Part shown: one piece after another, positions 37,669 through 47,400 of the stretch | How the letters are laid out: the number at the start of each line of letters is the position of its first letter | Position numbering within the stretch: position 1 is the first letter of the stretch | Source of the DNA: Azospirillum sp. SYSU D00513 | GTDB lineage: Bacteria; Pseudomonadota; Alphaproteobacteria; Azospirillales; Azospirillaceae | DNA: 64,000 bases | NCBI RefSeq assembly: GCF_017356015.1 | Contig: NZ_JAFIQV010000037.1 | Span: 1 to 64,000 of the forward strand | Direction of reading: 5' to 3' | Position numbers and translations under genes: made by a program | The notes under the pieces: generated by a model | The model's input: only the letters and a program-made list of their open reading frames with translations | Databases searched by the model: none | What the model was told of the DNA's origin: nothing

Positions 37669-37705
37669 CCACTCAGGGGACCACGTCCCCTGCAGGGGGA
37701 GTGGT
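37669..37705 (+). promoter_or_regulatory. pseudoknot-like leader, copy 1
   Basis: GGGG (37676-37679) pairs with CCCC (37687-37690); ACCAC (37680-37684) can pair with GTGGT (37701-37705), 10 bases after CCCC. Starts the gene 26 bases later. Confidence 0.7.
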
Positions 37706-37731
37706 CTGTCCTTTCCAGACGGAAGGAGACC

Positions 37732-37965
37732 ATGATCGACATCGACGTTCAGGATACACGTGGGCTTCGGCTCGTGGGCACGGTTGCCAACCATCCTCGG
37801 TTTGAACCGGGAAGCTTGGTCACCACATCCCCCGTCCAAGCCGTGCGTGAGGAGGAGGATGGCCGCGTTGTCGCAATGACGGCCACTGGCTCGGAGTACA
37901 ACGTCCAGGGCCTCAGCTTTACCGCGCTGAGTGCCTGGATCGATCACTTCCGCTCCATCTCCTGA
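37732..37965 (+). CDS. small protein, 77 aa, unknown
   Basis: MIDIDVQDTRGLRLVGTVANHP. Compact beta-rich look, ribosome site GGAAGGAG. First gene of a cluster of four small proteins before nrdJ. I do not recognise it. Confidence 0.65.
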   Translation: MIDIDVQDTRGLRLVGTVANHPRFEPGSLVTTSPVQAVREEEDGRVVAMTATGSEYNVQGLSFTALSAWIDHFRSIS

Positions 37966-38031
37966 TCACCGACCGAGAGGCGTCTGCCTCTCGAACCAGC
38001 GGCCCGGATTCCGGCACCGTTGAACAGCTTT

Positions 38032-38072
38032 CCCCAACCGGGGCGCAGGTCGCCCCGAGGGGGTGCTGCGCC
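38032..38072 (+). promoter_or_regulatory. pseudoknot-like leader, copy 2
   Basis: GGGG (38040-38043) with CCCC (38053-38056); CGCAG (38044-38048) with CTGCG (38066-38070). Same topology as copy 1, with different stem-2 sequence. Confidence 0.72.
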
Positions 38073-38090
38073 TTCAAACAGAGGTGCACC

Positions 38091-38381
38091 ATGTTGAAGC
38101 TGCAAAAGACCGTTGGCCTGCTCGCCCACTTCGCATTCGAAGAATACGGCCTCAAGCTGACAAAGAAGCTGCCATCCGACGTCGTGGTGGCCGAGCGCGA
38201 GCTCGAAAACGGTGATATCATCCAGCTCCTCCGCCAAACCGCACGGCTTGGTGGCTGCTATCGGGTGATCGTCCGGCCGTCCGGAAACAAGCGTCCGTGG
38301 ATCGGTCCCCGGACCAAGCGCGAGGACGCTAAAGAGAGCATCTCTCGCATCATGCGCATGGCCCATCCGGGCTTGGCGTGA
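38091..38381 (+). CDS. small protein, 96 aa, unknown
   Basis: MLKLQKTVGLLAHFAFEEYGLKL, then a beta-rich segment DIIQLLRQTARLGGCYRVIV and a basic tail. No family recognised. Ribosome site GAGGTGCACC just before ATG, the same pattern as before nrdJ. Confidence 0.65.
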   Translation: MLKLQKTVGLLAHFAFEEYGLKLTKKLPSDVVVAERELENGDIIQLLRQTARLGGCYRVIVRPSGNKRPWIGPRTKREDAKESISRIMRMAHPGLA

Positions 38382-38387
38382 CACACG

Positions 38388-38420
38388 GCCGTGCTGGCAG
38401 GGAACTCCCTCCAGCATGGC
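38388..38420 (+). promoter_or_regulatory. long hairpin in DUF2283 leader
   Basis: GCCGTGCTGG-cAGGG with CCCT-CCAGCATGGC, a nearly continuous hairpin. It differs from the pseudoknot-like copies because no downstream partner for its loop exists. Confidence 0.55.
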
Positions 38421-38506
38421 TGTTCACGCTGAATGCGCTTTGGTCGGGAATGCCAGGCAAACGCATTTCCGGATCGCTTGCAACGCAACGGTCCAAGGAG
38501 GCGAGC

Positions 38507-38803
38507 ATGAAGGTCAGTTACGATGCGGAAGTGGATGGCATGTACATCCGTTTCGAGGACTCCACCGCCTATGACGGGTCGGAGGAGATCCAGGCCGGCG
38601 TCGTGCTGGACTTCGACACGGAAGGTCGCGTGATCGGCCTCGATGTCACTGGGGCGCACAAGATTGTGCCAATCGGCGACTTGGGGATCATCATCACGGC
38701 ATCCGAAGCTGGTCCGGCGGCTAGGGAGTATGCACAAGCGTTGGAGCTTGGCCGCTCTCTTGCAGACCAGTTCCAGCGTAACCAGCGCAGGCTCGCGGGC
38801 TAA
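38507..38803 (+). CDS. DUF2283-family protein, 98 aa
   Basis: Starts MKVSYDAEVDGMYIRFEDS and continues with VVLDFDTEGRVIGLDVTGA, the DUF2283 signature of small beta-rich proteins found near toxin-antitoxin and plasmid genes. Function unknown. GGAGGCGAGC precedes ATG. Confidence 0.8.
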   Translation: MKVSYDAEVDGMYIRFEDSTAYDGSEEIQAGVVLDFDTEGRVIGLDVTGAHKIVPIGDLGIIITASEAGPAAREYAQALELGRSLADQFQRNQRRLAG

Positions 38804-38832
38804 CCGCCTCCTGCGCAATCCAACAACCCCTT

Positions 38833-38868
38833 GGGGCACCACCGGCCCCGCCGGGAAAGGTGTGCCCC
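38833..38868 (+). promoter_or_regulatory. pseudoknot-like leader, copy 3
   Basis: GGGG (38833-38836) with CCCC (38846-38849); CACC (38837-38840) with GGTG (38859-38862). Shorter stem 2 than other copies. Confidence 0.6.
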
Positions 38869-38891
38869 CATCATTCAGAAAGGCGCACACC

Positions 38892-39344
38892 GTGAACGCA
38901 CCTAAGACCTATCTTGCCGAATGCAGCGGTTCCAACGAGCACGCTAGCATCCCGGCAGTTGCCGCCTTCGAGATCGACGCTGCCAAGGCCGCGGAGATCC
39001 TCAAGTTGGCTGCGGTCGTGACGGCGCACAATCTGCACAAGGTCGAGAAGTTCGACTACTCGCCCCGGTGGCTCAAAACCGATCCGTCCGACCCCGACCA
39101 GGATGACTGCCTGGCCGAGGACGGCGAGGACGGAGAGCCAACCGACGACGAACGTTCCGACCAGGAGGAACGAACCGAATGCGACTGCCTGAACGTCTCG
39201 GCAGACAGCTTCTGGTTCTCCTGCCTGATCAAGCACACCGACGTTGAAGTCACCTGTGCCAACCAACCGATCCGCGAGCTGGCGATGCATTTCGGCCTGG
39301 AGCCCTCCACGGGCGCCCTGATCCCGAAAGACACCACCCGCTGA
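38892..39344 (+). CDS. unknown 150-aa acidic protein
   Basis: GTG start; VNAPKTYLAECSGSNEHAS, a strongly acidic middle and conserved-looking Cys residues (CDCLNVS, CANQPI). No family recognised. Directly upstream of nrdJ with a leader of the same type. Confidence 0.65.
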   Translation: MNAPKTYLAECSGSNEHASIPAVAAFEIDAAKAAEILKLAAVVTAHNLHKVEKFDYSPRWLKTDPSDPDQDDCLAEDGEDGEPTDDERSDQEERTECDCLNVSADSFWFSCLIKHTDVEVTCANQPIRELAMHFGLEPSTGALIPKDTTR

Positions 39345-39361
39345 TCTGAGCCAAAACCATC

Positions 39362-39403
39362 CCCAACGGGGCGCGTCTGTGCCCCATTGGGCCATGACGC
39401 GCC
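39362..39403 (+). promoter_or_regulatory. pseudoknot-like leader, copy 4 (nrdJ)
   Basis: GGGG (39368-39371) with CCCC (39382-39385); CGCGTC (39372-39377) with GACGCG (39396-39401). Flanking CCCAA/TTGGG (39362-39366 and 39387-39391) can extend stem 1. Confidence 0.72.
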
Positions 39404-39431
39404 TCTATCCCCCGAAGATATGAGGTTCACC

Positions 39432-41825
39432 ATGGACATGCTCGACACCGCTCTGCCGCGCCAGATTTGGCTCCCCGCCTTTCGCCGGCAGCGGATTTCA
39501 ACGGAGATTCAGCTTGGAAAGTACGCCCAGCCGGGCGAGCACTCCACGCAGGACATCCACCGCCGTGTGGTATCCGCTGTCCTCGACGGCGATCCCCGGG
39601 CTGATGAGTTCTACGATCCGGTCCTGGAGCGCATGAACTCGTTCGAACTCCTCCCCGCTGGCCGCATTTTGGCTGGCGCTGGGTCAGAGCGCCAGGTCAC
39701 CTGGATTAATTGCTTCGTGAACCGTCGCCTCGAGGATTCCATGGTCGGAATCATGGGCGACGGACTGCTCCGGATGAGCGTGACGCTGCAGCGCGGCGGC
39801 GGGATGGGTACGGACTTCAGTCCGATCCGTCCCAAGGGCGCGTATGTGGCAGGCACCGGAACACCGGCCTCGGGCGTGATCAGCTTCGCGCTGGTCTTCG
39901 ACCAGGCCGGCAAGACGGTCGAGAGTGCGGGTGAGCGTCGCGGCGCCCAGATGGGCACCCTCCGCGCCGATCACCCGGACATTTTCGACTTCATCGACGC
40001 CAAACGCGTCCCTGGGCAGCTCCGAGGGCTCAATCTCTCGGTCCTTGTCACGGACGCTTTCATGGCGGCCATCAACGCGGACGCCGACTTCGACCTGGGA
40101 CACCCGGTCCGGCCCTTCAACGAGGCAAGCATCGTCGAGGTGCAAACCCGGGACGGCCAGCCCTGGTACGTCTACAAGCGGGTCAAGGCGCGGGATCTCT
40201 GGGATCGCATCCTACGGGCAACCTACGCCTATGCCGAACCGGGCGTGATCTTCATTGATCGCGTCAACAGGCTTAACAATCTCTCGTACATCGAGAGCAT
40301 TATCTCCGCCAACCCATGCGGAGAGCAAATGTTACCCGAGAACGGTGCATGCGTTCTTGGGCAGAACTGGCTCCCTATATTTGTGAGGAACGCCTTTACG
40401 CCTCAGGCATCATTTGACTTTGACGCCATGTCTGAGGCGGCCGGGTTGATGGTTCGTGTTCTGGACAACGTTATTGACCGGAGCCCGTTCCCTTGGCCCG
40501 AACAGCGGCAGGAAGCGCAAAACAAGCGTCGCATTGGCATCGGTACGCCGGGCGTCGCGAACTGCTTGATGATGCTGGGCCTGCGCTATGGCTCGAAGGA
40601 CGCACTGAAGATGCTCGCCCGGATCAAACGGGCCCATCGAGATGCGGTCTATCGGGCGAGCGTGAACCTGGCGAAGGAGCGTGGGCCGTTTCCCATGTTC
40701 CAGGCGGAAGAGTTCCTATCCCGCCCATTCGTCAAGCGCCTGCCAGAGGACATCCGTGAGGGCATCGCCCTCCATGGTATCCGCAACGGTGTCCTTCTGT
40801 CGGAAGCACCCACCGGCACCACCGGCCTGTATGTCGGGAACCTGAGCAGCGGAATTGAACCGGTCTTTGCGTTCCGGTACATCCGCAACCGACGGGTTGG
40901 CGAAGACGTTGTCCCGGAAGAGGTCTACGACGCCGGATATGTCCTGTACTGCGACCTGCACGGTCTCGATCCTGCCGCGCCGGACACGCTGGAAAAGCTG
41001 CCGTCCTTTTTCGTGGACGCGCAGACACTAACAGCACGCGATCACGTGCTGACCCAGGCGGTGTGCCAACGGTACGTCGACTCCTCGATCTCGAAGACGG
41101 TGAACCTCCCTGAGGACACCAGCTTCGAGGCCTTCAAGGACGTCTACGACCTTGCGTTCGCGACTGGCTGCAAAGGATGCACCACGTACCGGCCCAACCC
41201 GGTTACGGGGAGCGTCCTCCAGGTGATGCCGACGGAGAAGAAGGAAGAGCCGACGCCCGCTGTGGCCGAGGTGATCCCGCCGGCACCGTCCATCACCACA
41301 AAGCTGCCGGACGAGCTGGAGAGCAAGAGGCTGAAGGTTCGGTTCAACGACCAGACCTTCTACCTGAACGTATCGCGCTTTCAGGAACCGTCTGGGCGGC
41401 TGCGAGCGGTCGAGGTGTTCGTATCGACCGACAGCCTGGCAGAAAGCGAACTCGCGACGGCCATGGCAAAGCTGCTCAGCCACATCCTGCGCTTCGACGC
41501 GGACCCACTTGGCGCTCTCGCCAAGCTGAAGTCCGTGTCAGGAACGGACGTGGCATGGGTTGGGGGAAGGATGTTCAGGGGACTCGTGAGCCTCATCGCT
41601 CACACGCTCGAAACCTACATCCTCTCCTTGGAAAGCACGGCGTCCTGCGAACCTGGCTGCAAGTGCCACTCCTCCCAATCCGCGGAGGAGCCAGCAAAGG
41701 CAGCTAGGAGCAAGGCCTCCACTCTCGCGGGGGCCACACGCTGCGCCAGCTGCGGAGAGATGTCCTGCATTAGAGACAACGGGTGCGAGCGTTGTCTCGC
41801 GTGCGGAACGGGAAAGTGCAGCTAA
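39432..41825 (+). CDS. nrdJ: class II (adenosylcobalamin-dependent) ribonucleotide reductase
   Basis: A 797-residue enzyme that makes deoxyribonucleotides from ribonucleotides without oxygen, using adenosylcobalamin. Motifs: TWINCFVNRRLEDSM with the active-site Cys, GGGMGTDFSPIRP, SANPCGEQ, and SISKTVNLP then TGCKGCTTYRP near the end of the core. The last 25 residues carry Cys pairs (CASCG, CERCLACGTGKC), the redox-active tail of NrdJ-type enzymes. I start at the ATG 10 bases after GAGG rather than an earlier ATG. No cobalamin riboswitch visible; the leader structure at 39362 takes that place. Confidence 0.94.
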   Translation: MDMLDTALPRQIWLPAFRRQRISTEIQLGKYAQPGEHSTQDIHRRVVSAVLDGDPRADEFYDPVLERMNSFELLPAGRILAGAGSERQVTWINCFVNRRLEDSMVGIMGDGLLRMSVTLQRGGGMGTDFSPIRPKGAYVAGTGTPASGVISFALVFDQAGKTVESAGERRGAQMGTLRADHPDIFDFIDAKRVPGQLRGLNLSVLVTDAFMAAINADADFDLGHPVRPFNEASIVEVQTRDGQPWYVYKRVKARDLWDRILRATYAYAEPGVIFIDRVNRLNNLSYIESIISANPCGEQMLPENGACVLGQNWLPIFVRNAFTPQASFDFDAMSEAAGLMVRVLDNVIDRSPFPWPEQRQEAQNKRRIGIGTPGVANCLMMLGLRYGSKDALKMLARIKRAHRDAVYRASVNLAKERGPFPMFQAEEFLSRPFVKRLPEDIREGIALHGIRNGVLLSEAPTGTTGLYVGNLSSGIEPVFAFRYIRNRRVGEDVVPEEVYDAGYVLYCDLHGLDPAAPDTLEKLPSFFVDAQTLTARDHVLTQAVCQRYVDSSISKTVNLPEDTSFEAFKDVYDLAFATGCKGCTTYRPNPVTGSVLQVMPTEKKEEPTPAVAEVIPPAPSITTKLPDELESKRLKVRFNDQTFYLNVSRFQEPSGRLRAVEVFVSTDSLAESELATAMAKLLSHILRFDADPLGALAKLKSVSGTDVAWVGGRMFRGLVSLIAHTLETYILSLESTASCEPGCKCHSSQSAEEPAKAARSKASTLAGATRCASCGEMSCIRDNGCERCLACGTGKCS

Positions 41826-41834
41826 ACGCCTAAG

Positions 41835-41871
41835 CAAGCGCCCGGTGGCCATTACGGACATCGGGCGCTTG
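41835..41871 (+). terminator. hairpin behind nrdJ
   Basis: CAAGCGCCCG with CGGGCGCTTG, ten perfect pairs, 17-base loop. No T-run follows, so termination may be partial or Rho-assisted. Confidence 0.6.
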
Positions 41872-41973
41872 CCCCATCCTAAGCCGCCAAATGGAAAAAA
41901 CCGTCAGAATGATCGCCATAGGCGTCGTCTTTCCACGGCGCGGTGACATCCCCTCTCTTCGTACCCTATCCCC

Positions 41974-42984
41974 ATGATGAACTCGCGCAAACTCCTGTGT
42001 CAGTCCCTGACGGCCGCTCTCCTGGCTGGGTCGATGGCGATGCCTGCGTCCGCCCAACAGCAGGGGGTCTTCCCATCCGCCTTCTTCGGCGACAGTGAAC
42101 GAGGTTGGTTCTGGTACGAGGTCGAGCCCGAGCCAGAGCCTGAACCCGAGCCTCCGCCGCCCAAGAAGGAGGAGCCCCCGCCGGCACCTCCGGAACCCGC
42201 CCCAACACCCGTCGCCATGATGACGCCTCCGGCAGCCCCCGCGCAGCCGGAGCCGCCGCCTTTTGGGACGGCCGAGTGGATGCGCCAGAACCTTCCGAAA
42301 TTCCGGGACCGGGCACTGGACGAGCCCACCGCCGAGAATGTGCGCGCTTACTTCTATCTCCAGAAAATCGCAGTCGATAAGGCGCAGGCCTTCACCGACA
42401 TGCAGCAACGCGTCGTCATGGGTGATCCCATGCTCGACGAAGTCGGCCGCCGTCCGACCGCGACCTACGGCGCGAACCTTCAGAACCAGGTCGCCGGCGC
42501 CGCCACGGACGAGCAGCTCAAAGCCATCGCCCAGACCGCCGGGATCTTCTTCTTCTACCGCTCCGACTGCCAGTACTGCGACCGCCAGGCACCCGTGCTC
42601 GAGGCGATGGCGCGGAACTACGGCTTCGAGGTCGTCGCCATCTCCCTGGATGGGAAGCCCCTTCCAGGTGGGCACTTCCCGGATTGGCGGCCTGACACCG
42701 GCCAAGCCTCGAAGCTCAAGGTCGAGCGCACGCCGACCATGTTCCTGGTCAAGGCTCCCGACGGCTTCGTGGCGCTGGCTAACGGTGTCCTGTCCATGGA
42801 GGACCTGCGCCGTCGCATCCTGCTCGGCGCCGTCACTGCGGGCTGGATCGACGAGAAGAGCTTCGATCGCACCCGTCCCGTCGATGTCGTCCAGCAGCTG
42901 CCAGCCAAGCTGGACCCCGAGGCGGCCGGCATCACTGACCCCAACGCCCTCGTCGATTATCTCCGGTCCAAGGTGAGGAACTAG
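41974..42984 (+). CDS. traF: conjugal transfer protein TraF
   Basis: A 336-residue exported thioredoxin-fold protein of F-type pilus assembly. Signal peptide to about residue 27, a Pro/Glu-rich spacer (about 50-95), then the TraF domain with a CQYC active site in FFYRSDCQYCD. It acts in the periplasm in pilus extension and mating-pair formation. First of three adjacent transfer genes. The start is near GTGTCAGTCCCTGAC, a dyad-like sequence (about 41999). Confidence 0.92.
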   Translation: MMNSRKLLCQSLTAALLAGSMAMPASAQQQGVFPSAFFGDSERGWFWYEVEPEPEPEPEPPPPKKEEPPPAPPEPAPTPVAMMTPPAAPAQPEPPPFGTAEWMRQNLPKFRDRALDEPTAENVRAYFYLQKIAVDKAQAFTDMQQRVVMGDPMLDEVGRRPTATYGANLQNQVAGAATDEQLKAIAQTAGIFFFYRSDCQYCDRQAPVLEAMARNYGFEVVAISLDGKPLPGGHFPDWRPDTGQASKLKVERTPTMFLVKAPDGFVALANGVLSMEDLRRRILLGAVTAGWIDEKSFDRTRPVDVVQQLPAKLDPEAAGITDPNALVDYLRSKVRN

Positions 42985-42987
42985 CCC

Positions 42988-44412
42988 GTGACATCACTGC
43001 ATCGCTTTCTTCGGTCCAGCCTCCTCGCCGGATCCTGCGCTTTGGGACTGGTGGTCGGCATGGCCCAGCCGTCGCACGCCGGTGGCCTCAAAAACGAGAT
43101 GGACAGCCTGTTCAACTCCATGAGCAACGTCACGGCACCCGGGGTATGGGAAACCCAGAGGCGCGGTGTGTTCTCCGGCGGCTCCGTCTCAGCCCGCAAC
43201 CGCATCATCAATGAGAACCTGATCTCAGTCGTGCCTCCGTCCTTCGAGGCCGGGTGCGGTGGCATCGACCTGTTCGGCGGGTCCTTCAGCTTCATCAACG
43301 CCGACCAGTTCGTGCAGCTTATGCGCGGGGTGGCGGCGAACGCTGCAGGCTATGCCTTCCACCTGGCGCTCAGCACGATGGCGCCGGACGTGGCCCAGAC
43401 CATCGAAATGATGCAGAAGAAGGTTCAGGAGCTGAACCAGTATTTCGGCAACTCCTGCCAGCTCGCCCAGGGCTTGGTCAACGATGTGACCAGCTCGTTT
43501 GATCTGAAGGGAAAGTCCAAGGCGAGCGTGATTGGCTCTATGGAGGGTGTGGGCGATATCTTCACCAGCTGGACCAGCTCGAACGGTAAGACCCCGAACA
43601 CCAATGCGACCGAAGTGGCGCCTGGCAAGGTCAATGAGAAGATCCGCGGCAACCTCGTGTGGAGGGCAATGAAGCGGAACGGGGTGAGCGGCTGGTTTGC
43701 CTACGGCGACAACGAGCTGCTCGAAATCGCCATGAACATCACTGGCACCGTGATCGTCGGTGAGGACAAGCCGACGAAGGACAACGCTGCAGAAATGGCG
43801 CCCGAAGCCGTCCCCCTCAACACAAACCGCGTTACCATCCGCGACCTAATGGACGGTGGCAACATCACTATCATGGGGTGCCAGGACGGATACGATGAGG
43901 ACGAGTGTAAGAAACTCGGTGAGAAGAACCTGAACGATGTGAAAGGCTTCCGGCATCTCGTGCTTGAGCGCCTGATCGGGAACAGTGGGCAGGTTGGGAT
44001 CATTCAGAAGCTTGCGCGGCAGGCTGGCCCGCTGACCGCCGCGGACGCAGCCTTCCTCAGCCCCCGTAAGGACGGCTTGGCGTCCATGGTTATTCAGCTA
44101 TCCAAGCACGGCGAGGAGGTCGCTACGGAGTTCGCCCGCGCTGCAGCCCCGCACCTTGCTCTTGAGCTTGCAGAAGTCGTGATCGACGGGCTGGCAACCT
44201 CTGTCGCCGCTACTGTCGGAACCAGCGACGACACCTACGCCAAGGATGTCCAAACGAAGGTTTCGGAAGCGAAGCGCCAGATTGAGGCCGAGAAGATCCG
44301 CTTCCGGACCGAGATGGGCAGCCGAACCGAAGTCATACAGTACTACACGAACCTGATGAGCGTGGCGCGCAAAGCCAGGCTGGCCATCGTTAACAGCTCT
44401 GCACGGAACTAA
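42988..44412 (+). CDS. traH: conjugal transfer protein TraH
   Basis: A 474-residue periplasmic pilus-assembly protein, signal peptide ending about SHAGG. TraH-family features: MDSLFNSMSNVTAPG, GCGGIDLFGGSFSFIN, and a helical C-terminal half. GTG start 3 bases after traF stop. Works with TraF and TraG. Confidence 0.92.
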   Translation: MTSLHRFLRSSLLAGSCALGLVVGMAQPSHAGGLKNEMDSLFNSMSNVTAPGVWETQRRGVFSGGSVSARNRIINENLISVVPPSFEAGCGGIDLFGGSFSFINADQFVQLMRGVAANAAGYAFHLALSTMAPDVAQTIEMMQKKVQELNQYFGNSCQLAQGLVNDVTSSFDLKGKSKASVIGSMEGVGDIFTSWTSSNGKTPNTNATEVAPGKVNEKIRGNLVWRAMKRNGVSGWFAYGDNELLEIAMNITGTVIVGEDKPTKDNAAEMAPEAVPLNTNRVTIRDLMDGGNITIMGCQDGYDEDECKKLGEKNLNDVKGFRHLVLERLIGNSGQVGIIQKLARQAGPLTAADAAFLSPRKDGLASMVIQLSKHGEEVATEFARAAAPHLALELAEVVIDGLATSVAATVGTSDDTYAKDVQTKVSEAKRQIEAEKIRFRTEMGSRTEVIQYYTNLMSVARKARLAIVNSSARN

Positions 44413-44416
44413 GATC

Positions 44417-47400
44417 ATGGATTGGACAATTCACTCGATCGGTGACGCCGGGTTTCTTGCGGAAATCCTGAACGCCGTCGCAATGATCGTCGGAACCGGC
44501 GAGTTTGGTGCCGTTGCCCAGATTGGCCTCTTTCTGGGCGTTCTTTATATCTTCATTCAATCGGTCTTTGCAGGAGCACAAAAGATCGAATGGCAGAAGG
44601 CATTGGCGGCTTGGATCGTCTTCCAAGTCGTGTTCGGCTCCGGAGAAACGGTCATCATTGAGGATGCCTATACCGGACAGACGCATGTCGTCGACAACGT
44701 ACCCCTCGGCGTGGCGGCCTCCGGATCGCTGATCTCGGAGATCGGCTACCAGATCACCTCATCCTTTGAGACCGGGTTCTCTAGCCCCGCCATGACGACA
44801 CAGGGCTTTGGCAGTGGGATGGAGACGGTAAAGGCTATCCGCTACAATTCCCTGAACATGTCGAGCTTAGGGGCTGCCAACAACATTGGCGGAGGCAACT
44901 TCTGGCAGTCTTGGACCAACTATGTCCGCGAATGCACGAGCACCAAAGTAACTCTGGACGCTTCTGGAAAGACTCTCAACAGCATTGTTAATAACCCGAG
45001 CGTTCTCGCGGCTCTAGAGTTTTCAGACGTCAATTTCACGACGATGATTCAGGTATCGCCGACCCCTGAAACGCTGTCGTGCGCCGGCGCTTATATCAAG
45101 CTGAACACCTATACCCTCACAACATTCTTGCCCGCCTTCAAAACCATCATCCTATCGCGCGTGCTCGGCGTCGCTGCCAACGAGGCTGCCGTCACGATCA
45201 AGGTCCAGGATGCGCTCGACGGATTGGGTCTGGCGATCGACCAAAACGATCTCATCCTCTCGTCGGTTCTTGAACCCATTTTCAATGAAGGCATGTCGTT
45301 CCGCGCTGAAGACGACATGGACTTCAATTATGCCTCCGCCATCCGGGACGCAATGAAGCAGAGGGAGATGTCGTGGATGGCAGAAGCCTCGCTCTTCCAA
45401 TCTATCGTCCACCCGATGCTGACCTTTCTGGAAGGCTTCGTCTACGCCGTGACGCCACTTATGGGGTTCCTGATCGTCCTCGGGCCGATGGGCCTGGCGG
45501 TCGCAGGCAAGTACATCCTGATGCTGATCTGGATCCAGCTCTGGATGCCCGTGCTGGCGATCACCAACTTCTACGCTCACTTCATCCTGGCTGGAAAGCT
45601 GGCCACCCTGTCCGCCACGGGCATGGACCTGACGTCGATCGTAGGCCTGTACCAGTCCGGTAACGAGATCCAGCGGTGGCTCTCCACGGCTCAGATGTTG
45701 GCGAGTTCCACGCCGGCACTGACCCTTATGCTGATCTACGGGTCGTCGGTGACGGCAACTCATCTGGCTGGTCGTCTCCAGGGTGGCGATCATGTCGACG
45801 AGAAGCGGATTGCGCCGGACCGGGTTAATGCATCTCCGATGATCATGAAAACGGCCCAGTTGTCGCACGATCCGACCCGCGGCGTTGGAGCGACCGGCGC
45901 CGCTGGTATGCTCCAGAGTTTCTCATTCAACAGCAGCAGATCCGATGCCGAAACCTCCGCCTGGGAATCTTCGCAATCATCGTCCAAGCGATTCTCAGAG
46001 TCCCTCTCTCAAGCCGTCACAAACAGCCTGTCACAGGGTCAGCGCGGCGGGCAAATGAGCATGTTCAAAGCGGGCACCGGAGCCGAACAGTCTGAGGTGC
46101 ACCAAATGGTGATGCAGCGAGTACAAGGCTTGGCAGAGAAGCATAACATTACGGATAAAGAAGACTTGCAGCTAATGGCAAACGCCGTCGCAAGTGCCGC
46201 TCTTGGCGCGAACTATAGTCTGAAACGGTTTGGGAAGGCTCCGAAAGGATCGGGACCCGCTGCCACGCCGACTGATGTTGGCGGGACTGGCGCCAAGGCC
46301 GAGTTGGGGGGAAGCGGAAGCCTGACAGGCCTCTGGAACAACAGCACGGCTGCCGCCGTCGAAAGTGACATTCGAAACTCAATTGGCTCCGATCAAGCCT
46401 TCCAGAGCGCGTTCAAAACCTCTGCAATGAAGGAAATCAGCAACAACTATGAGACTAGCTTTGCTAAGGGTGTGAGTGTTGAGACCGGCAGCAAACTGGA
46501 TCAGCAAGCGGACGAAGCAATAGCCTATCAGGAGAAGTATGCTCAACAGTCATCTCTGTCTCGGGGAAGCGGCACCGCTCAGGTCATGGATGGAGCCCAA
46601 GCCGCTACACGGGTGGCTGAATCCGGCGCTATGTCCACGTTGTACGCAGCAATCGAGCGCCGTCCCGGGATGCTTGGTGCGGTCAACAGCTTTATGGTTC
46701 AACGCCCCGACATCGCTAAAGCGTTTGGAGGTGATACGAACAAGGCGTGGGCCTACGCCGCGCTTGTTACACTGGACGGTCAGAACCCGAATGCAAGCAC
46801 TCGAGACTCGCAGGAGCGGTCCGAACGGCACGACGATTTAGACAAAGTACTTAGCCAAGCACGCGGTCTGGAACAATCCGCCCCGAACGGCAGCAGTGTT
46901 GCAGGTATGTCTGCGTCTAACCGCGGAGTTCAAGAGAGAACTGCTAACGAATTGGAGCCGACGGGAGCCGTTCAGAGCCGGGTGACTAACTCGACGGGAA
47001 ATATAAGCGTTCCTTCAGCTCCTCAGGTCCAAAGCAACGTCGAACAGGGGCTTGCAGCAAACGCGCAGGCCTCAAAACCATCCAATCAGGAGATAAAAGA
47101 ACGGTCAGATAATTATAAGCTGGAGAATGAAGCGGAGCACGCTCGGCTTGCAGCTCCTTTGGCTGCTCACGTGCAGGCACATAGGGACGCTGTCACAAAT
47201 GAGGTAACGCCGGTCGAGCCAAGCTCGCTTTGGGGCGGAACGCCATCAAGCCCCGCACTCCAACCGACCTCTCCGAATCTTTCCGCGCCAGTAAACGCTC
47301 CAACAGCAAAGCCGTCCATGAGGGCGCAAGGCACGAGCACCGTACCCGATACAGATCCTCAACCGGACCAGGAGCCCGCAGGTTCCAGTGGCAGTCATCC

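Noticed and set aside
37708..37720. GTCCTTTCCAGAC as dyad copy
   Set aside because: Centre differs from all other copies; probably chance.
39345..39431. Cobalamin riboswitch before nrdJ
   Set aside because: No B12-box sequence; the leader has a different GGGG/CCCC layout.
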